From assembly GCA_963826795.1 (NCBI GenBank), contig CAWGYT010000009.1, positions 248,001 to 312,000 of the forward strand: a stretch of DNA of 64,000 bases, in the 5' to 3' direction. The position numbers and the translations under genes were made by a program. Positions 18,351 through 28,328 of the stretch are shown piece after piece. Origin of the DNA: CAWGYT01 sp963826795 (GTDB lineage: Bacteria; Planctomycetota; Planctomycetia; Pirellulales; Pirellulaceae). The notes below the pieces were generated by a model. That model was not told the DNA's origin. It did not search any database and was given only the letters and a program-made list of their open reading frames with translations. Positions within the stretch are counted from its first letter, which is position 1, and each line of letters begins with the position of its first letter.

Positions 18351-18818
18351 ATGGCTGTGACCAAGAAAGAGATCGTCAAAACAATTTCAGACGAAATTGG
18401 AATGACGCAGCTCAAGACGAAAGAGATCGTTCAAAAGACGTTCGATGCCATCGTCGAGACGTTGGTGGAGGAAGGTCGGATCGAGCTGCGGAATTTTGGA
18501 GTCTTTGAGGTTAAGAAACGAGCGGCCCGGAAGGCCAGAAATCCTCGGACCGGCGACAAGGTTCACGTTCCCGAGAAGTTTGTGGTCACCTTCAAGCCGG
18601 GCAAGGAGATGGAGGAGCGAGTCCGAAAGCTGGAAGAAAAGGCGGCGGCTGAGCGAGCGGCTCAGCTGAGTCGCGATGCGAAGGCAGCTTCGCCCGCCCC
18701 GCCGTCCTCGGCTTCCGGCAGCCGTCCCCTCCGCCACGAGCCGTCTTCGCCCGGACCGGACAGTGCCGGAGTCGCGTCGAAGATGGCGAGCGAATTTGAG
18801 AGTAATCCCGGAACCTAA
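18351..18818 (+). CDS. HU/IHF-family DNA-binding protein with extended tail
   Basis: Residues 1-92 are a standard HU fold: 'MAVTKKEIVKTISDEIGM', the 'GRIELRNFGVFEVKKR' beta-arm region and 'RNPRTGDKVHVPEKFVVTF'. A basic/acidic helix (about 83-105) and an Ala/Ser/Pro-rich tail of about 50 residues follow, giving 155 residues against about 90 for plain HU. Extended HU proteins are common in planctomycetes, where they may help compact the nucleoid. The ATG at 18351 is picked from homology; an ATG five codons upstream is also possible. A consensus-like promoter lies 72 bp upstream. Confidence 0.9.
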   Translation: MAVTKKEIVKTISDEIGMTQLKTKEIVQKTFDAIVETLVEEGRIELRNFGVFEVKKRAARKARNPRTGDKVHVPEKFVVTFKPGKEMEERVRKLEEKAAAERAAQLSRDAKAASPAPPSSASGSRPLRHEPSSPGPDSAGVASKMASEFESNPGT

Positions 18819-18837
18819 GCTGGACGGGACCAGCCGA

Positions 18838-18894
18838 AATACTCAGGGCCAAAATACTCAGGGCCAAAATATTCAGGGCCAACATACTCAGGGA
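18838..18894. repeat. 15-bp tandem repeat, almost four units, in a lipoprotein leader
   Basis: The unit ACTCAGGGCCAAAAT repeats from 18841, with copies at 18856 and (varied) 18871, and a partial copy from 18886 whose GGG merges into the AGGAGT Shine-Dalgarno of the following lipoprotein gene. A copy-number change would lengthen the leader without altering the ribosome-binding site. Confidence 0.85.
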
Positions 18895-18903
18895 GGAGTA
18901 TCC

Positions 18904-19122
18904 ATGCGACGCTTGCTTTGCGGCCTCTTGCTGGCAGCAGCCTTGACCAGCTCCACCGGTTGTTTCGTACCCATCTACTCGGGCGACCCAGTTCGTCGTG
19001 CTCGACAAATGCTTTTCACGTCCGAAAACATGCGGGCGATCTTGGACGAATGGCAGCGGATTTGGTTTCTTGACCAACCGGATCACATGACGCCCTACCG
19101 CACGCACGGCGGACTGCTTTAA
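18904..19122 (+). CDS. Small conserved planctomycete lipoprotein
   Basis: This 72-residue protein has a short signal peptide ending in the lipobox 'TSSTGC' (Cys20), so it should be a membrane-anchored lipoprotein. The mature part carries 'FTSENMRAILDEWQRIWF' and ends 'LDQPDHMTPYRTHGGLL'; I recognise this tail as a fixed feature of a small planctomycete family of unknown function. AGGAGT lies seven bases before the ATG. A 15-bp tandem repeat occupies the leader. Confidence 0.85.
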   Translation: MRRLLCGLLLAAALTSSTGCFVPIYSGDPVRRARQMLFTSENMRAILDEWQRIWFLDQPDHMTPYRTHGGLL

Positions 19123-19417
19123 TCCGACGACACGTTCCGGCCGCGCGACCGCTCTCAACTTCACCCTCCCCCCGGGACGGTCGAGCGAAAGCGAAGGGAG
19201 GGCGATTTCGAGCTGATCGAAGTCTTGATGGAGTCCAAGGCACTGCCAGGCTGAGGCGTACCTCGCGCTTCGAATGCCGCCCGTTGCCCCGCCCGAACTT
19301 GCCCGATAGATTAGGCGAACGGCCAGAGATCGCTTGCGGGGGATCTGCTCGCCACGCTGCCTCGCCATTCTGCCTCGCCACCCCGATCGCCTATCTGCCG
19401 AGCAACCGGCGAAGTCC

Positions 19418-20413
19418 ATGTCGCATTCCGCCGACCTTTCCGGGCAAGCGCCAGTCGACCTGACGGTCCGACTGGGTCGACTTCAATTGCCGAATCCAAT
19501 CCTGGTCGCTTCGGGCACGTTCGGCTACGCGCGTGAGATGGCAGGGATGGTCCAGCTTGAGCGTTTGGGTGGAATGATTCCGAAGACGATCACGCGCTTG
19601 CCGAGGCCCGGCAATCGGCCCTGGCGGACCGTCGAAACCGCGGCCGGGCTGCTCAACTCGATCGGGCTGGACAACGATGGGATCGAGACCTTTGTGTCGC
19701 ATCATCTACCGTACCTGAGCCGGATCGGATGTCCGGTGATCGTGAGTGTGGCGGGGGCGAGCTACGACGATTTCGTATCGCTCGCCGCTCGGTTGGATGG
19801 TCTGGAGGGCGTTGCGGCTTTGGAGCTAAACATCTCCTGCCCGAACGTTTCGGGCGGGGTCGATTTCGGAACCGACCCGGACAGCTGTGCCCGGGTTGTT
19901 CGGGGGGTTTGCGGTGCGACGAGCTTGCCCATTCTGGCCAAGCTAAGCCCGAACGTGACTCGAATTGTCCCGATTGCACAGGCCGCTCGCGAGGCCGGCG
20001 CGGACGCATTGACGCTGATCAACACGTTGCTCGGGATGGCCGTCAATTGGAAGACGCGGCGCCCGATGTTGGGAAATGTCCTGGGCGGACTTAGCGGGCC
20101 GGCCATCAAGCCGATCGCGCTGCGCTGCGTGCATCAGGTGGCGCAGCAGGTCGACATTCCGATCGTCGGAGTCGGCGGCATCGCGACGCTGGACGACGTG
20201 ATGCAGTTCTTGGTGACGGGTGCCTCGGCCGTGCAGATTGGTACCGCGAATTTCTACGATCCTCAGGTCTCGATGCAGATCATGGATCAGCTCGGGGCCG
20301 CCGTCGCACAACTCAAAGCAACGCGGGTCCGCGACATTGTCGGGACACTGGAATTGCCGTCCGTTGCCTCCTCCGCCCCCGCGTCGGGATCTTCTCAGCC
20401 ACGCACGAACTGA
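19418..20413 (+). CDS. pyrD: Dihydroorotate dehydrogenase, class 1
   Basis: The 331-residue flavoprotein oxidises dihydroorotate to orotate in pyrimidine synthesis. The catalytic cysteine lies in 'LELNISCPNVSGG' (C141), which marks class 1 rather than the membrane class 2 enzyme. 'GGLSGPAIKPIALR' and 'GVGGIATLDDVMQF' bind FMN. The class 1B partner pyrK is not nearby, so the electron acceptor cannot be told. The ATG at 19418 is chosen because upstream codons show no homology. trpS follows 39 bp downstream on the same strand. Confidence 0.93.
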   Translation: MSHSADLSGQAPVDLTVRLGRLQLPNPILVASGTFGYAREMAGMVQLERLGGMIPKTITRLPRPGNRPWRTVETAAGLLNSIGLDNDGIETFVSHHLPYLSRIGCPVIVSVAGASYDDFVSLAARLDGLEGVAALELNISCPNVSGGVDFGTDPDSCARVVRGVCGATSLPILAKLSPNVTRIVPIAQAAREAGADALTLINTLLGMAVNWKTRRPMLGNVLGGLSGPAIKPIALRCVHQVAQQVDIPIVGVGGIATLDDVMQFLVTGASAVQIGTANFYDPQVSMQIMDQLGAAVAQLKATRVRDIVGTLELPSVASSAPASGSSQPRTN

Positions 20414-20452
20414 TCCCGGTTCGACCCACGATTCATAGGATGACCTAGCCAC

Positions 20453-21421
20453 ATGCGAGTTCTTTCGGGAATCCAGCCCACCGGACGCTTTCACTGGGGC
20501 AACTACTTCGGCGCGATCCGCCAATACATTCAGCTCCAAGACGAAGACGAATCCTACTACTTCATCGCCAATCTCCACGCCCTGACGACGGTCCGCGACA
20601 AACAACGCCTCTGGCAAAATACACTGGACGCGGCGATTGATCTGCTGTCGCTCGGATTGGACCCGCAGCGAGCGATCTTGTTCGTGCAGTCGGACGTCCC
20701 CGAGGTCTCGGAACTGTGTTGGCTGCTGATGACCGGCACGCCCATGGGCTTACTCGAGCGTTGCCATGCCTACAAGGAAAAGAAGGCGAAGGGACTCCGC
20801 GCGGACGCCGGCCTCTTTACCTATCCCGTGCTGATGGCCGCCGACATTCTGGCCTACGATGCGAACATCGTTCCCGTCGGCGAGGATCAAGTTCAGCACA
20901 TCGAGGTGACCCGCGACCTGGCCGGCAGCTTCAATCATCACTTCGGAGAGACCTTCGTCTTGCCCAACGCCAAACTTCTGGACCAATCGGCCAAGGTCCC
21001 CGGAACCGACGGGCAGAAGATGTCGAAGAGCTACGACAACACGCTCGAGATCTTCGCGGATCCCAAATCCCAGCGAAAACAAATCATGCGAATTACCACG
21101 GACTCCCGCCCCATGGAGGAGCCCAAAGCGCCGGAAACAGATCACCTCTACCAGCTCTATTCCCTGTTCGCGGACGAACCGGCACGCGAGGAGTTGGCGG
21201 AAATTTATCGCCGCGGCGGTTTCGGTTATGGAACGGTAAAGAAGTTGCTGGCGGATGCCGCCGAGTCGTATTTCGCGCCCGCCCGTGAGCGACGCGCCGA
21301 GTTCGCGGGCCACCCTGAGCGGGTCGCCAAGATTCTGGAAACCGGCGCCCTTCGAGCTCGAGCGAAAGCCGCCTCGGTCCTCCAGCGGGCCAAGCACGCG
21401 TGCGGCCTGACGCGCCCGTAA
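20453..21421 (+). CDS. trpS: Tryptophanyl-tRNA synthetase
   Basis: The 322-residue class I synthetase charges tRNA-Trp. The HIGH-type motif is 'PTGRFHWGNY' (residues 9-18) and the KMSKS loop is 'GQKMSKS' with K189. 'YPVLMAADILAYDANIVPVG' is the usual tryptophan-site segment. Length and order are typical of bacterial TrpRS. It follows pyrD and precedes a large repeat array. Confidence 0.96.
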   Translation: MRVLSGIQPTGRFHWGNYFGAIRQYIQLQDEDESYYFIANLHALTTVRDKQRLWQNTLDAAIDLLSLGLDPQRAILFVQSDVPEVSELCWLLMTGTPMGLLERCHAYKEKKAKGLRADAGLFTYPVLMAADILAYDANIVPVGEDQVQHIEVTRDLAGSFNHHFGETFVLPNAKLLDQSAKVPGTDGQKMSKSYDNTLEIFADPKSQRKQIMRITTDSRPMEEPKAPETDHLYQLYSLFADEPAREELAEIYRRGGFGYGTVKKLLADAAESYFAPARERRAEFAGHPERVAKILETGALRARAKAASVLQRAKHACGLTRP

Positions 21422-21599
21422 TAACCCCTGCTCGCCAATCAATGGGCGACTTCAGATTTCCGCCCGCCATTCGTTTCAACGGTCCCAAGATGGTCCCGCA
21501 TCGTGATGTTGCTCCCTCAGGTAGAATCGATGCTCTCGCGGAGGGCAACGTCACGGAACACGACGATGTGGAAAGACCAACGTCGCGCCGAAGAAGCTG

Positions 21600-22192
21600 G
21601 CCGAAGCCACCCCCCCTGTCCCTTCTCCCCGCGCGGGAGAAGGTGGCCGAAGGCCGGATGAGGGGCCGTCCGACAGGCGGCACATGCAAACCCTCACCCG
21701 CCTCTGCGAGGCGACCTCTCCCGGCCACGGGAGAGGTGACAAGCCCGCTGTCACGGGAGACATAACAAGCCCCCGGCCACGGGAGACAGTAACAAGCCCC
21801 CGGCCACGGGAGACATAACAAGCCCCCGGCCACGGGAGACATAACAAGCCCCCGGCCATGGGAGAGGTGACAAGCCCGCTGTCACGGGAGACATAAAAAG
21901 CCCCCTGTCCCTTCTCCCCGCGCGGGAGAAGGTGGCCGAAGGCCGGATGAGGGGCCGACCGACACGCGGCACATGCAAACCCTCACCCGCCTCTGCGAGG
22001 CGACCTCTCCCGGCCACGGGAGAGGTGACAAGCCCGCTGTCACGGGAGAGGTGACAAGCCCCCGGCCACGGGAGAGGTGACAAGCCCCTGGCCACGGGAG
22101 ACATAACAAGCCCCCGGCCACGGGAGAGGTGACAAGCCCCCTGTCCCTTCTCCCCGCGCGGGAGAAGGTGGCCGAAGGCCGGATGAGGGGCC
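21600..22192. repeat. Palindromic repeat array (array 1)
   Basis: Three copies of a roughly 45-bp module built on the palindrome CTTCTCCCCGCGCGGGAGAA followed by 'GGTGGCCGAAGGCCGGATGA' (at about 21619, 21908 and 22146) are separated by copies of a second module starting ACCCTCACCCGCCTCTGCGA. Between them lie about ten short (22-27 bp) units of the type CCCGGCCACGGGAGACATAA or GGGAGAGGTGACAAGCCC, each able to form a small hairpin. The array fills the trpS-acpS spacer. Open frames through it are Pro/Arg/Gly-rich repeats and should not be called genes. The same modules recur at 55.9-57.0 kb. Confidence 0.9.
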
Positions 22193-22259
22193 GGACCGAC
22201 CCAGGCGCATCCAAGCTCACTCGCCGCAGTACGCAAACGGCAACCTAAGGACGACCCAC

Positions 22260-22655
22260 ATGAACATCCTGGGACTGGGAACCGACATCGTCGAATGTCT
22301 GAGAATCGCACAGATGATCGAGCGGCATGGCGAATTGTTTGTGACCCGCGTCTACACGCCGCACGAGATCGAATACTGCAGTTCTCGCAAGTCCGCGACT
22401 CAGCACTTCGCCGGACGATGGGCGGCAAAAGAGGCCGTCTTGAAGGCGATCGGCACCGGTTGGATTCGGGGGATCACGTGGCGCGACGTGGAGGTCCGCA
22501 ATCAGCCGAGCGGAAAGCCGTTGATCGCGCTGGCGGGTGGCGCTCGCGAAGCGTGTGAAAAGCAGCGAATCGCCCAGATCCTGATCTCGATCTCGCATTG
22601 CCGCTGCCATGCAACGGCCACGGCCATCGCCTTGGGCGAAGTCGAAGAAGAATAA
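22260..22655 (+). CDS. acpS: Holo-[acyl-carrier-protein] synthase
   Basis: This 131-residue phosphopantetheinyl transferase activates acyl carrier protein. The Mg-binding aspartate lies in 'GLGTDIVECLRI' (Asp9) and the second site is 'FAGRWAAKEAVLKAIG', both diagnostic of AcpS. 'SISHCRCHATATAIA' is the C-terminal beta motif. The start follows GACCCAC closely; there is no strong Shine-Dalgarno. The gene stands directly after the palindromic array. Confidence 0.94.
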   Translation: MNILGLGTDIVECLRIAQMIERHGELFVTRVYTPHEIEYCSSRKSATQHFAGRWAAKEAVLKAIGTGWIRGITWRDVEVRNQPSGKPLIALAGGAREACEKQRIAQILISISHCRCHATATAIALGEVEEE

Positions 22656-22810
22656 AGCCGTTCGGCTTTCGCCAGCAGATGAGATGAGCCGGCAGACGCG
22701 GACGCATCCACGGCAGCGGGTCTCGATCAAGCTCGGCCGATGCGGGCGCCGCCCGGTCCGTGAAATGGGAACCTGAACGCGCCCCGTTGGACGCACAAAG
22801 ACGATCCGCT

Positions 22811-24150
22811 TCAACCGCCAACGACCCGACGACGTCCGTAGGCAAACAACGCCGGCAGCAGCAACCACGCCAGCACGGCCGCCGACGGTTCGGGCACGGC
22901 CGCCACGGCCGGTGGCGGGCCTAGCTCGTAACCCCCGTCAGAAAACGCCGCGACCAAGTCGCCGCTGTCGAACAGCATGTTGCCGTCCCAGTCGCCTTCC
23001 CCCCAAAGGGCCATGTCGCCCGTCTCGTATTTTCCGGCGGCAAAGACCTCGACCAGGTCACCACTCGTAAACTCGTGGTCCAAATTCGCGTCGCCGATCC
23101 ATGTCTTGGCGTGATCCTTCACCCAGATCAATCGATCGTCCGTGTTGACCAGGCCGTCCATGTTCTCGTCGAAGATCGAAAGGTCCGGATTGGCATCCTT
23201 CATGGCCTGTGCTTGCAGATCCACGTCCGCCGCATCGATCACACCGTCGCCGTTGTAGTCACCGGGCTCGGTGGGAGAATTCAAGGCGTAAAGCGTTCCG
23301 ATCTCGTCGGCTGAAAGCGAGCGAGTGAAGAGGTAGAACTCGTCCATGAGGCCCACATATTGCGCGCAAAGTCGGGCACCAGACCGATGAAGCCGCCCTG
23401 CAACCAGTCGCCCAGCACGTCAAACTCCGTTCCGGCGACCGACCCATTGCCTTCCCCAGCGGCCACGAGGTCGCCATTGAAGTAAAAGGCCCATTCTCCG
23501 AAACCGTCCGGATCAGGGCCCTTTTCGTAGGTGCCAGCCCAGTGAAACCATTCTTCAAACGGGACCGGGTTGCCGCCAGGCGGTTCGTTATAGGCCACGA
23601 TGTTGTCGCTGTTCAGATCGCCTCGCAACTGCATCCGCACATTGCCATTACCCTGAACCTGGGTGTGAATGAAGCCACCCCCGCCCGCTCGGCTCTGCCA
23701 GATCGCCTGATCTTGGCCGACATCTTCAACCTTGACCCAGGCGGCCACGGTGAACCCCCGCGAGGGCACGTATGAGGGACGATCATCCAGGGGCTCACCA
23801 CATCCCTCGTTATGCTCCGGCTGATTGGTGGGGTCACAAACGGCGATATAGTCTTCCTTGATGTTCGGATCCGTATCGAAAAAAACCGCTCCGCCACCGC
23901 GTTTCGTATCGGTTGTCTCCAGCCGAATATCGTCCATGTCATCGAGATTCGCGTCGTCGAAGCCCAACGTCACGAGCCCATGAAGTTCGTTGCCCGACCC
24001 ATCAAAGAACAGGCCGTTTTCGTCTAATTCATCAAAGCTGTAGTAGACGGACAAATCCCCGGTGACAAGCGGCTGCGCGGCCGACCTATTGACGCCACTC
24101 GTTAATGCTATGCCGACAGCGGCCACACCGACCACGAAAGAAGCTCGCAT
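22811..24150 (-). CDS. Secreted LamG domain / dockerin-like / PEP-CTERM protein (frame broken near 23360)
   Basis: About 446 residues. A Sec signal peptide is followed by a LamG/concanavalin-type domain ('DLSVYYSFDELDENGLFFDG' near the start, 'FTVAAWVKVEDVG' in the middle). Two pairs of EF-hand-like loops follow ('GDYNGDGVIDAADVDLQ' and 'GDANLDHEFTSGDLVEVF'), then a PEP-CTERM signal 'VPEPSAAVLAWLLLPALF' with an Arg-rich end, so the protein should be sorted by an exosortase. Homology leaves one frame at 'VPDFARN' and resumes at 'VGLMDEFYLF'; an extra base near 23360 (reading ARN-Y-VGL) joins them. GGAGG precedes the ATG at 24150. Confidence 0.83.
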
Positions 24151-24401
24151 CACGTTTCCTCCAGAGTTTGTTAAATGAGACCGCCTGACGTTGTGCTACG
24201 AGTCACCGCTCGCCGTACAAGGTACGCCCGCCGCAGGTGCGAATGCCCCGTCGGCGGCGTTCCGTGAGTGTAACGAATTGATGCGCCAAGCAAGAAAAAA
24301 AGATGAGTCACGTTGGGTGACCACGGCGCGGCTCTGGCGGACGCATGCAACGTCGTTTAACCTGAGTGAAATTCTCCTGCGACGCGGATCTTCAATGCTC
24401 C

Positions 24402-27400
24402 ATGAACGCCAAGCGAAAATCCAAACCGGCGGCCCGGGTCCGTCCAAACGCCGTGCAACCGATCCGGAACAGGTCGCGAAAATTGGTGGTGCGCCTCGGA
24501 ATCGCCGTTTTTTTCACGGGACTCGCGCTCGTCTGGGTCGTCATCACTCGCTGGCCGGCCAGAGACACTCCCGCACCGACGGGAAGAACATCCCGCGACT
24601 CGGTTGGACACACGCCGCGCGAGGCCGTACTTCCCGTCGAATCCCATGCCCCGTGGGAGCAAGTCGACGATCCGGTGCGCGACGGTTGGGCAATCGAGGC
24701 GCGCGCCGAGCAAGCCAAACAAGCACTGGATCAGCTTGGCCAACTGCTGCTGAGCGATCGTCGGCCCTCGTCAGAATCGCTGCGGCAATTTTGCGATGCC
24801 GATTATCAAGGGGGACCGCTGCGGCCCAAGGATCTCGTGACCGCCTTTCAAGACGGCGTGCTGCACGTCGAACGAGGGTCGCCGTCATCGGAAACGGACT
24901 CTGAGTTTGAAGCCACAGTTCACGGTGCCGCCGGTTTCGAAGCCGCCGTGCGCGACTGGACGACCGGATGGTCAACCCGCACCGACAAGCGACTCGAATT
25001 CAAGGTGATTCAGGCCAGCGAGCAAAACCAGCAACTGGAAACACGCCAGTTGGTGGCGGCGAGCGGCCGTGCCGACGGACAGCTCGTTGAGCAACATGCC
25101 ACGTGGATGGCTCAATGGGTCATCGCGCCGGGTTCGGACGCCCTCAAGCTTCGCTCGCTACGGCTGCTCGACTTTGAACAAACCACCAGCCGTACAGGCA
25201 AGCCCCTGTTCAGCGATTGCACCGAGTCGGTGTTAGGCTCGAACGACTGCTATCGTTCGCAGTTCTTGCGGGGCATGAATCATTGGCTGGAACGCAACCA
25301 GGATATGCGATACTTCTCGCCCCTGGGAAACCCGGGACAGGCCGTGGGTGACGTGAACGGCGACGGGCTGGACGATCTGTTTGTGTGCCAAGAAGCGAAC
25401 CTGCCCAATCGATTGTTCTTGCGACAGCCCGACGGATCGGCGCGAGGTGTCCGCAACCTGGCACGTCGATTGGCTCGAAGGATCCCGCAGCGCGCTGCTG
25501 GTCGACTTGGATAATGACGGCGACCAGGATCTGGCCGTTGCCATTCTGGGCGGTGTCGCGATTGCATCCAACGAAGGTGATCATTTTGTGTTGCGAGATG
25601 TGCTGGCCACGGATGACGATACCACCTCACTTTCGGCGGCCGACGTTGACTTGGACGGCGACCTGGATCTCTACGTCTGCGTCGACTACCCCAACGACTT
25701 CTTCGCATCCTCCAGCGAGGTCCTGGTCCAGGGCGGCGCCGCCAACCGCATTTACCACGACGCGAATCAGGCCGGCCGCAACACGCTGTTTCGGAATGAC
25801 ATCGCGTCCACGGGCGCGTGGAGTTTCGTCGACGCGACCGCCGACGTCGGCCTCGATCAGAACAATCGACGCTTCAGCTGGGCGGCGTGTTGGGAAGACT
25901 ACGACAACGACGGCGACCAGGACCTGTATGTGGCCAACGACTTCGGCCGGAACAACCTTTATGTGAACGACGGAGGTCGCTTTACGGATCTGGCGGGGAA
26001 GGCGGGCGTCGAGGATAGTGCCTCGGGGATGTCAGCCGCGTGGACCGACGTCGACCGCGATGGCTGGATGGATCTTTACGTGGCCAATATGTTCTCCTCG
26101 GCGGGCAGTCGCATCACGCATCAGCCGACATTCAAGCAAGAGGCGACAGAGGATGTGCGGAGCCGTTTGCAGCGATTCGCCCGGGGCAGCACGCTGTTTC
26201 GCAATCTGGGCACGTCGGGTTTTCAAGATATCAGTGAACAGGCAGCCGTGACGGTCGGCCGCTGGGCGTGGAGTTCCAACTTCCTGGACATCAATAACGA
26301 CGGTTGGCAAGACATCGCCGTGGCCAATGGTTACATTACTTCCACCGACACCAGCGATTTGTGAAGTTTCTTCTGGCGACAGGTCGTGTCGCGAACCGCC
26401 AACGACGAAGAATCCAATCCTGACCAGGGCTGGTCCCAGGCGCGCAATCAACTGTTCAGAATGATCATGGAGGGGCGGTCCTTCAGTGGTCGTGAGCGGA
26501 ACTGCTGCTTCTTGAATACCGGACAGGAACGCTTTGCCACGATCTCGGCGCTGTCCGGATTGGATTTCCCCGACGACGGTCGGTCAATCGCCGTGACCGA
26601 TTGGGACCTGGATGGCGACCAGGATCTGTGGATCTCGAATCGGAACGCGCCGCGGTTGCGATTCCTGCGGAACGACACACCCTCACGAAACCAATTTGTT
26701 TCGCTAAAGCTCGCCGGCAACGGCTCGACCACAAACCGGGACGCCATCGGGGCTCGCGTCGAGGTATTCGCGCAGCCGGAGGCGCGCCTGGTACAAACGT
26801 TACGGGCGGGCGAAGGATTTCTATCTCAATCGAGCAAGCGGTTGCACTTCGGGCTCGGCGCCGCCACCTCGATCGAGCGAGTGATTGTCCATTGGCCGGG
26901 TGGCAACCTGCAAACATTTGTTGGACTCCGGCCGAATCGACACTACCTTCTCACGCAAGACGAAGTTGATCCGCTTCCGCTGGACGAGAATTCCAAGCCT
27001 GTCACGCTCGCAGCATCCGAACAAGTCTTACCTGCCCCGACGCAGACCGCTCGCATCGCTTTAGTCACACGCGTTCCCATGCCGTCGCTCACCTACACGT
27101 CGCCCGATGGCACACGGATCATCGAACGGTTCGAGTCCGCCAGCCCCACGCTCGTGAATCTCTGGGCCAGCTGGTGCAGTCCCTGCGTGGAAGAGCTGAC
27201 CGAGTTCACCGCCAAGCAACGGCAGCTGGAAAATGCGGGGGTCAAGGTCGTCTCGCTCTCGGTCGACCAGCTTGGCGCGCAACCGACTTCAGTCGACGAG
27301 GTGGTCAAGCTGATCCGCCGCCTGGACTATCCCTATCCATGGGGATACCTCAACGAGCAGCAGATGGACCTGCTGCAGGAGTTGCACAACCAGTTCTTTT

Positions 27401-28296
27401 TTCTGCGGCGGCCTCTGCCTTTGCCGTCCAGCCTGCTGGTGGATGATCACGGTCGCTTGTCGGTGATCTACCGCGGAGCGGTTTCGGTGGAGCAGTTACT
27501 GGAAGACGCGGCTCGACCGGCGGGCGGTTACCTGGAGTCCTCGCGAGATGCGGCCTGTCTGCCGGGACAGCCCCTGAATCATGCGCGGGTCCAGGCGGTC
27601 GCTCGGCGAGCCGACCTGCAGCTTCGCTATCGCGTGGCGGCGTGGCTTGAGGAGAGCGGTCGGTATCGTGACGCGCTGAGCCACTTCGAAGAACTCGCTC
27701 GATTTGACCCGTCCTGGGCGCTTCCGCTGCGCCATTTGGCCAAGCTCTACCTGAACGAAAACCAAGGGACCAAAGCCGCGGAGTATGGCCAACGCGCGTT
27801 GGAACTCGATCCCCGCAACGCACGGATCCAAAACACCATGGGACTCGTGCATTCCGGCTTGGGAGACTCCGCGCAAGCGATTGCGTGCCTCCAAGAAGCA
27901 ATCCGGCTGGATCCCCGCTTCGCCGAAGCTCATAACAATCTCGGCACGATCCTGGCCGGTCAAGGACAGCTTGAGGCAGCGGGCCGCTGCTTTGCGCAAG
28001 CCGTCAAGATCGACGACAATTTCGCCGAGGCTCACACGAACCTGGGCAGTGTCTACGCGGCCCGTGACGACCTGCCCCGGGCGATCTCGCAATACGAGCG
28101 GGCCATCGAAATCGATCCGACGTATGTTGACGCCCACAGCAATTTAGGCACGATGTTTGCGCGACAGGGAAATCTCGCTCAGGCGATCAAGCACTATCGA
28201 AACGCCTTAAAGCTTGACCCAGAGAACGCAAACGCCCGTGGCAATCTGGACCATGCCCTGAATCTGCTAAACTCACAGTCCCGACCGCGACCTTGA
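24402..28296 (+). CDS. CRTAC1-like FG-GAP / ASPIC-UnbV / TlpA-thioredoxin / TPR fusion with in-frame TGA
   Basis: The reconstructed product is about 1298 residues. A membrane anchor (about 27-47) leads to a region of unknown fold, FG-GAP/VCBS-type beta-propeller repeats ('DVNGDGLDDLFVCQEANL', 'DLDNDGDQDLAVA'), an ASPIC/UnbV segment ('GARVEVFAQPEARLVQ'), a TlpA-type thioredoxin domain with 'LWASWCSPCVEELTEF' near 924, and five or more TPR units to the end. Two breaks occur. Near 25440 two bases seem missing from a CG run (reading GSA-R-EVSA). At 26362-26364 a TGA lies in frame with 'DTSDL' before and 'SFFWRQVVSRTANDEES' after. A SECIS-like hairpin after the TGA makes selenocysteine possible. 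The ATG at 24402 has a weak ribosome site. Confidence 0.75.
26362..26393 (+). other. Possible selenocysteine codon (TGA) with SECIS-like hairpin
   Basis: TGA at 26362-26364 is followed by 11 nt, then GCGACA (26376-26381), loop GGTCG (26382-26386) and TGTCGC (26387-26392), a perfect six-pair stem. In E. coli fdhF the upper SECIS stem also begins 11 nt after the UGA and its loop carries GGUC. The position and loop match are seen directly; function is inference. Confidence 0.4.
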
Positions 28297-28328
28297 AGCT
28301 TGGACTGGGAGTGAGTTGCCATCGAGGT

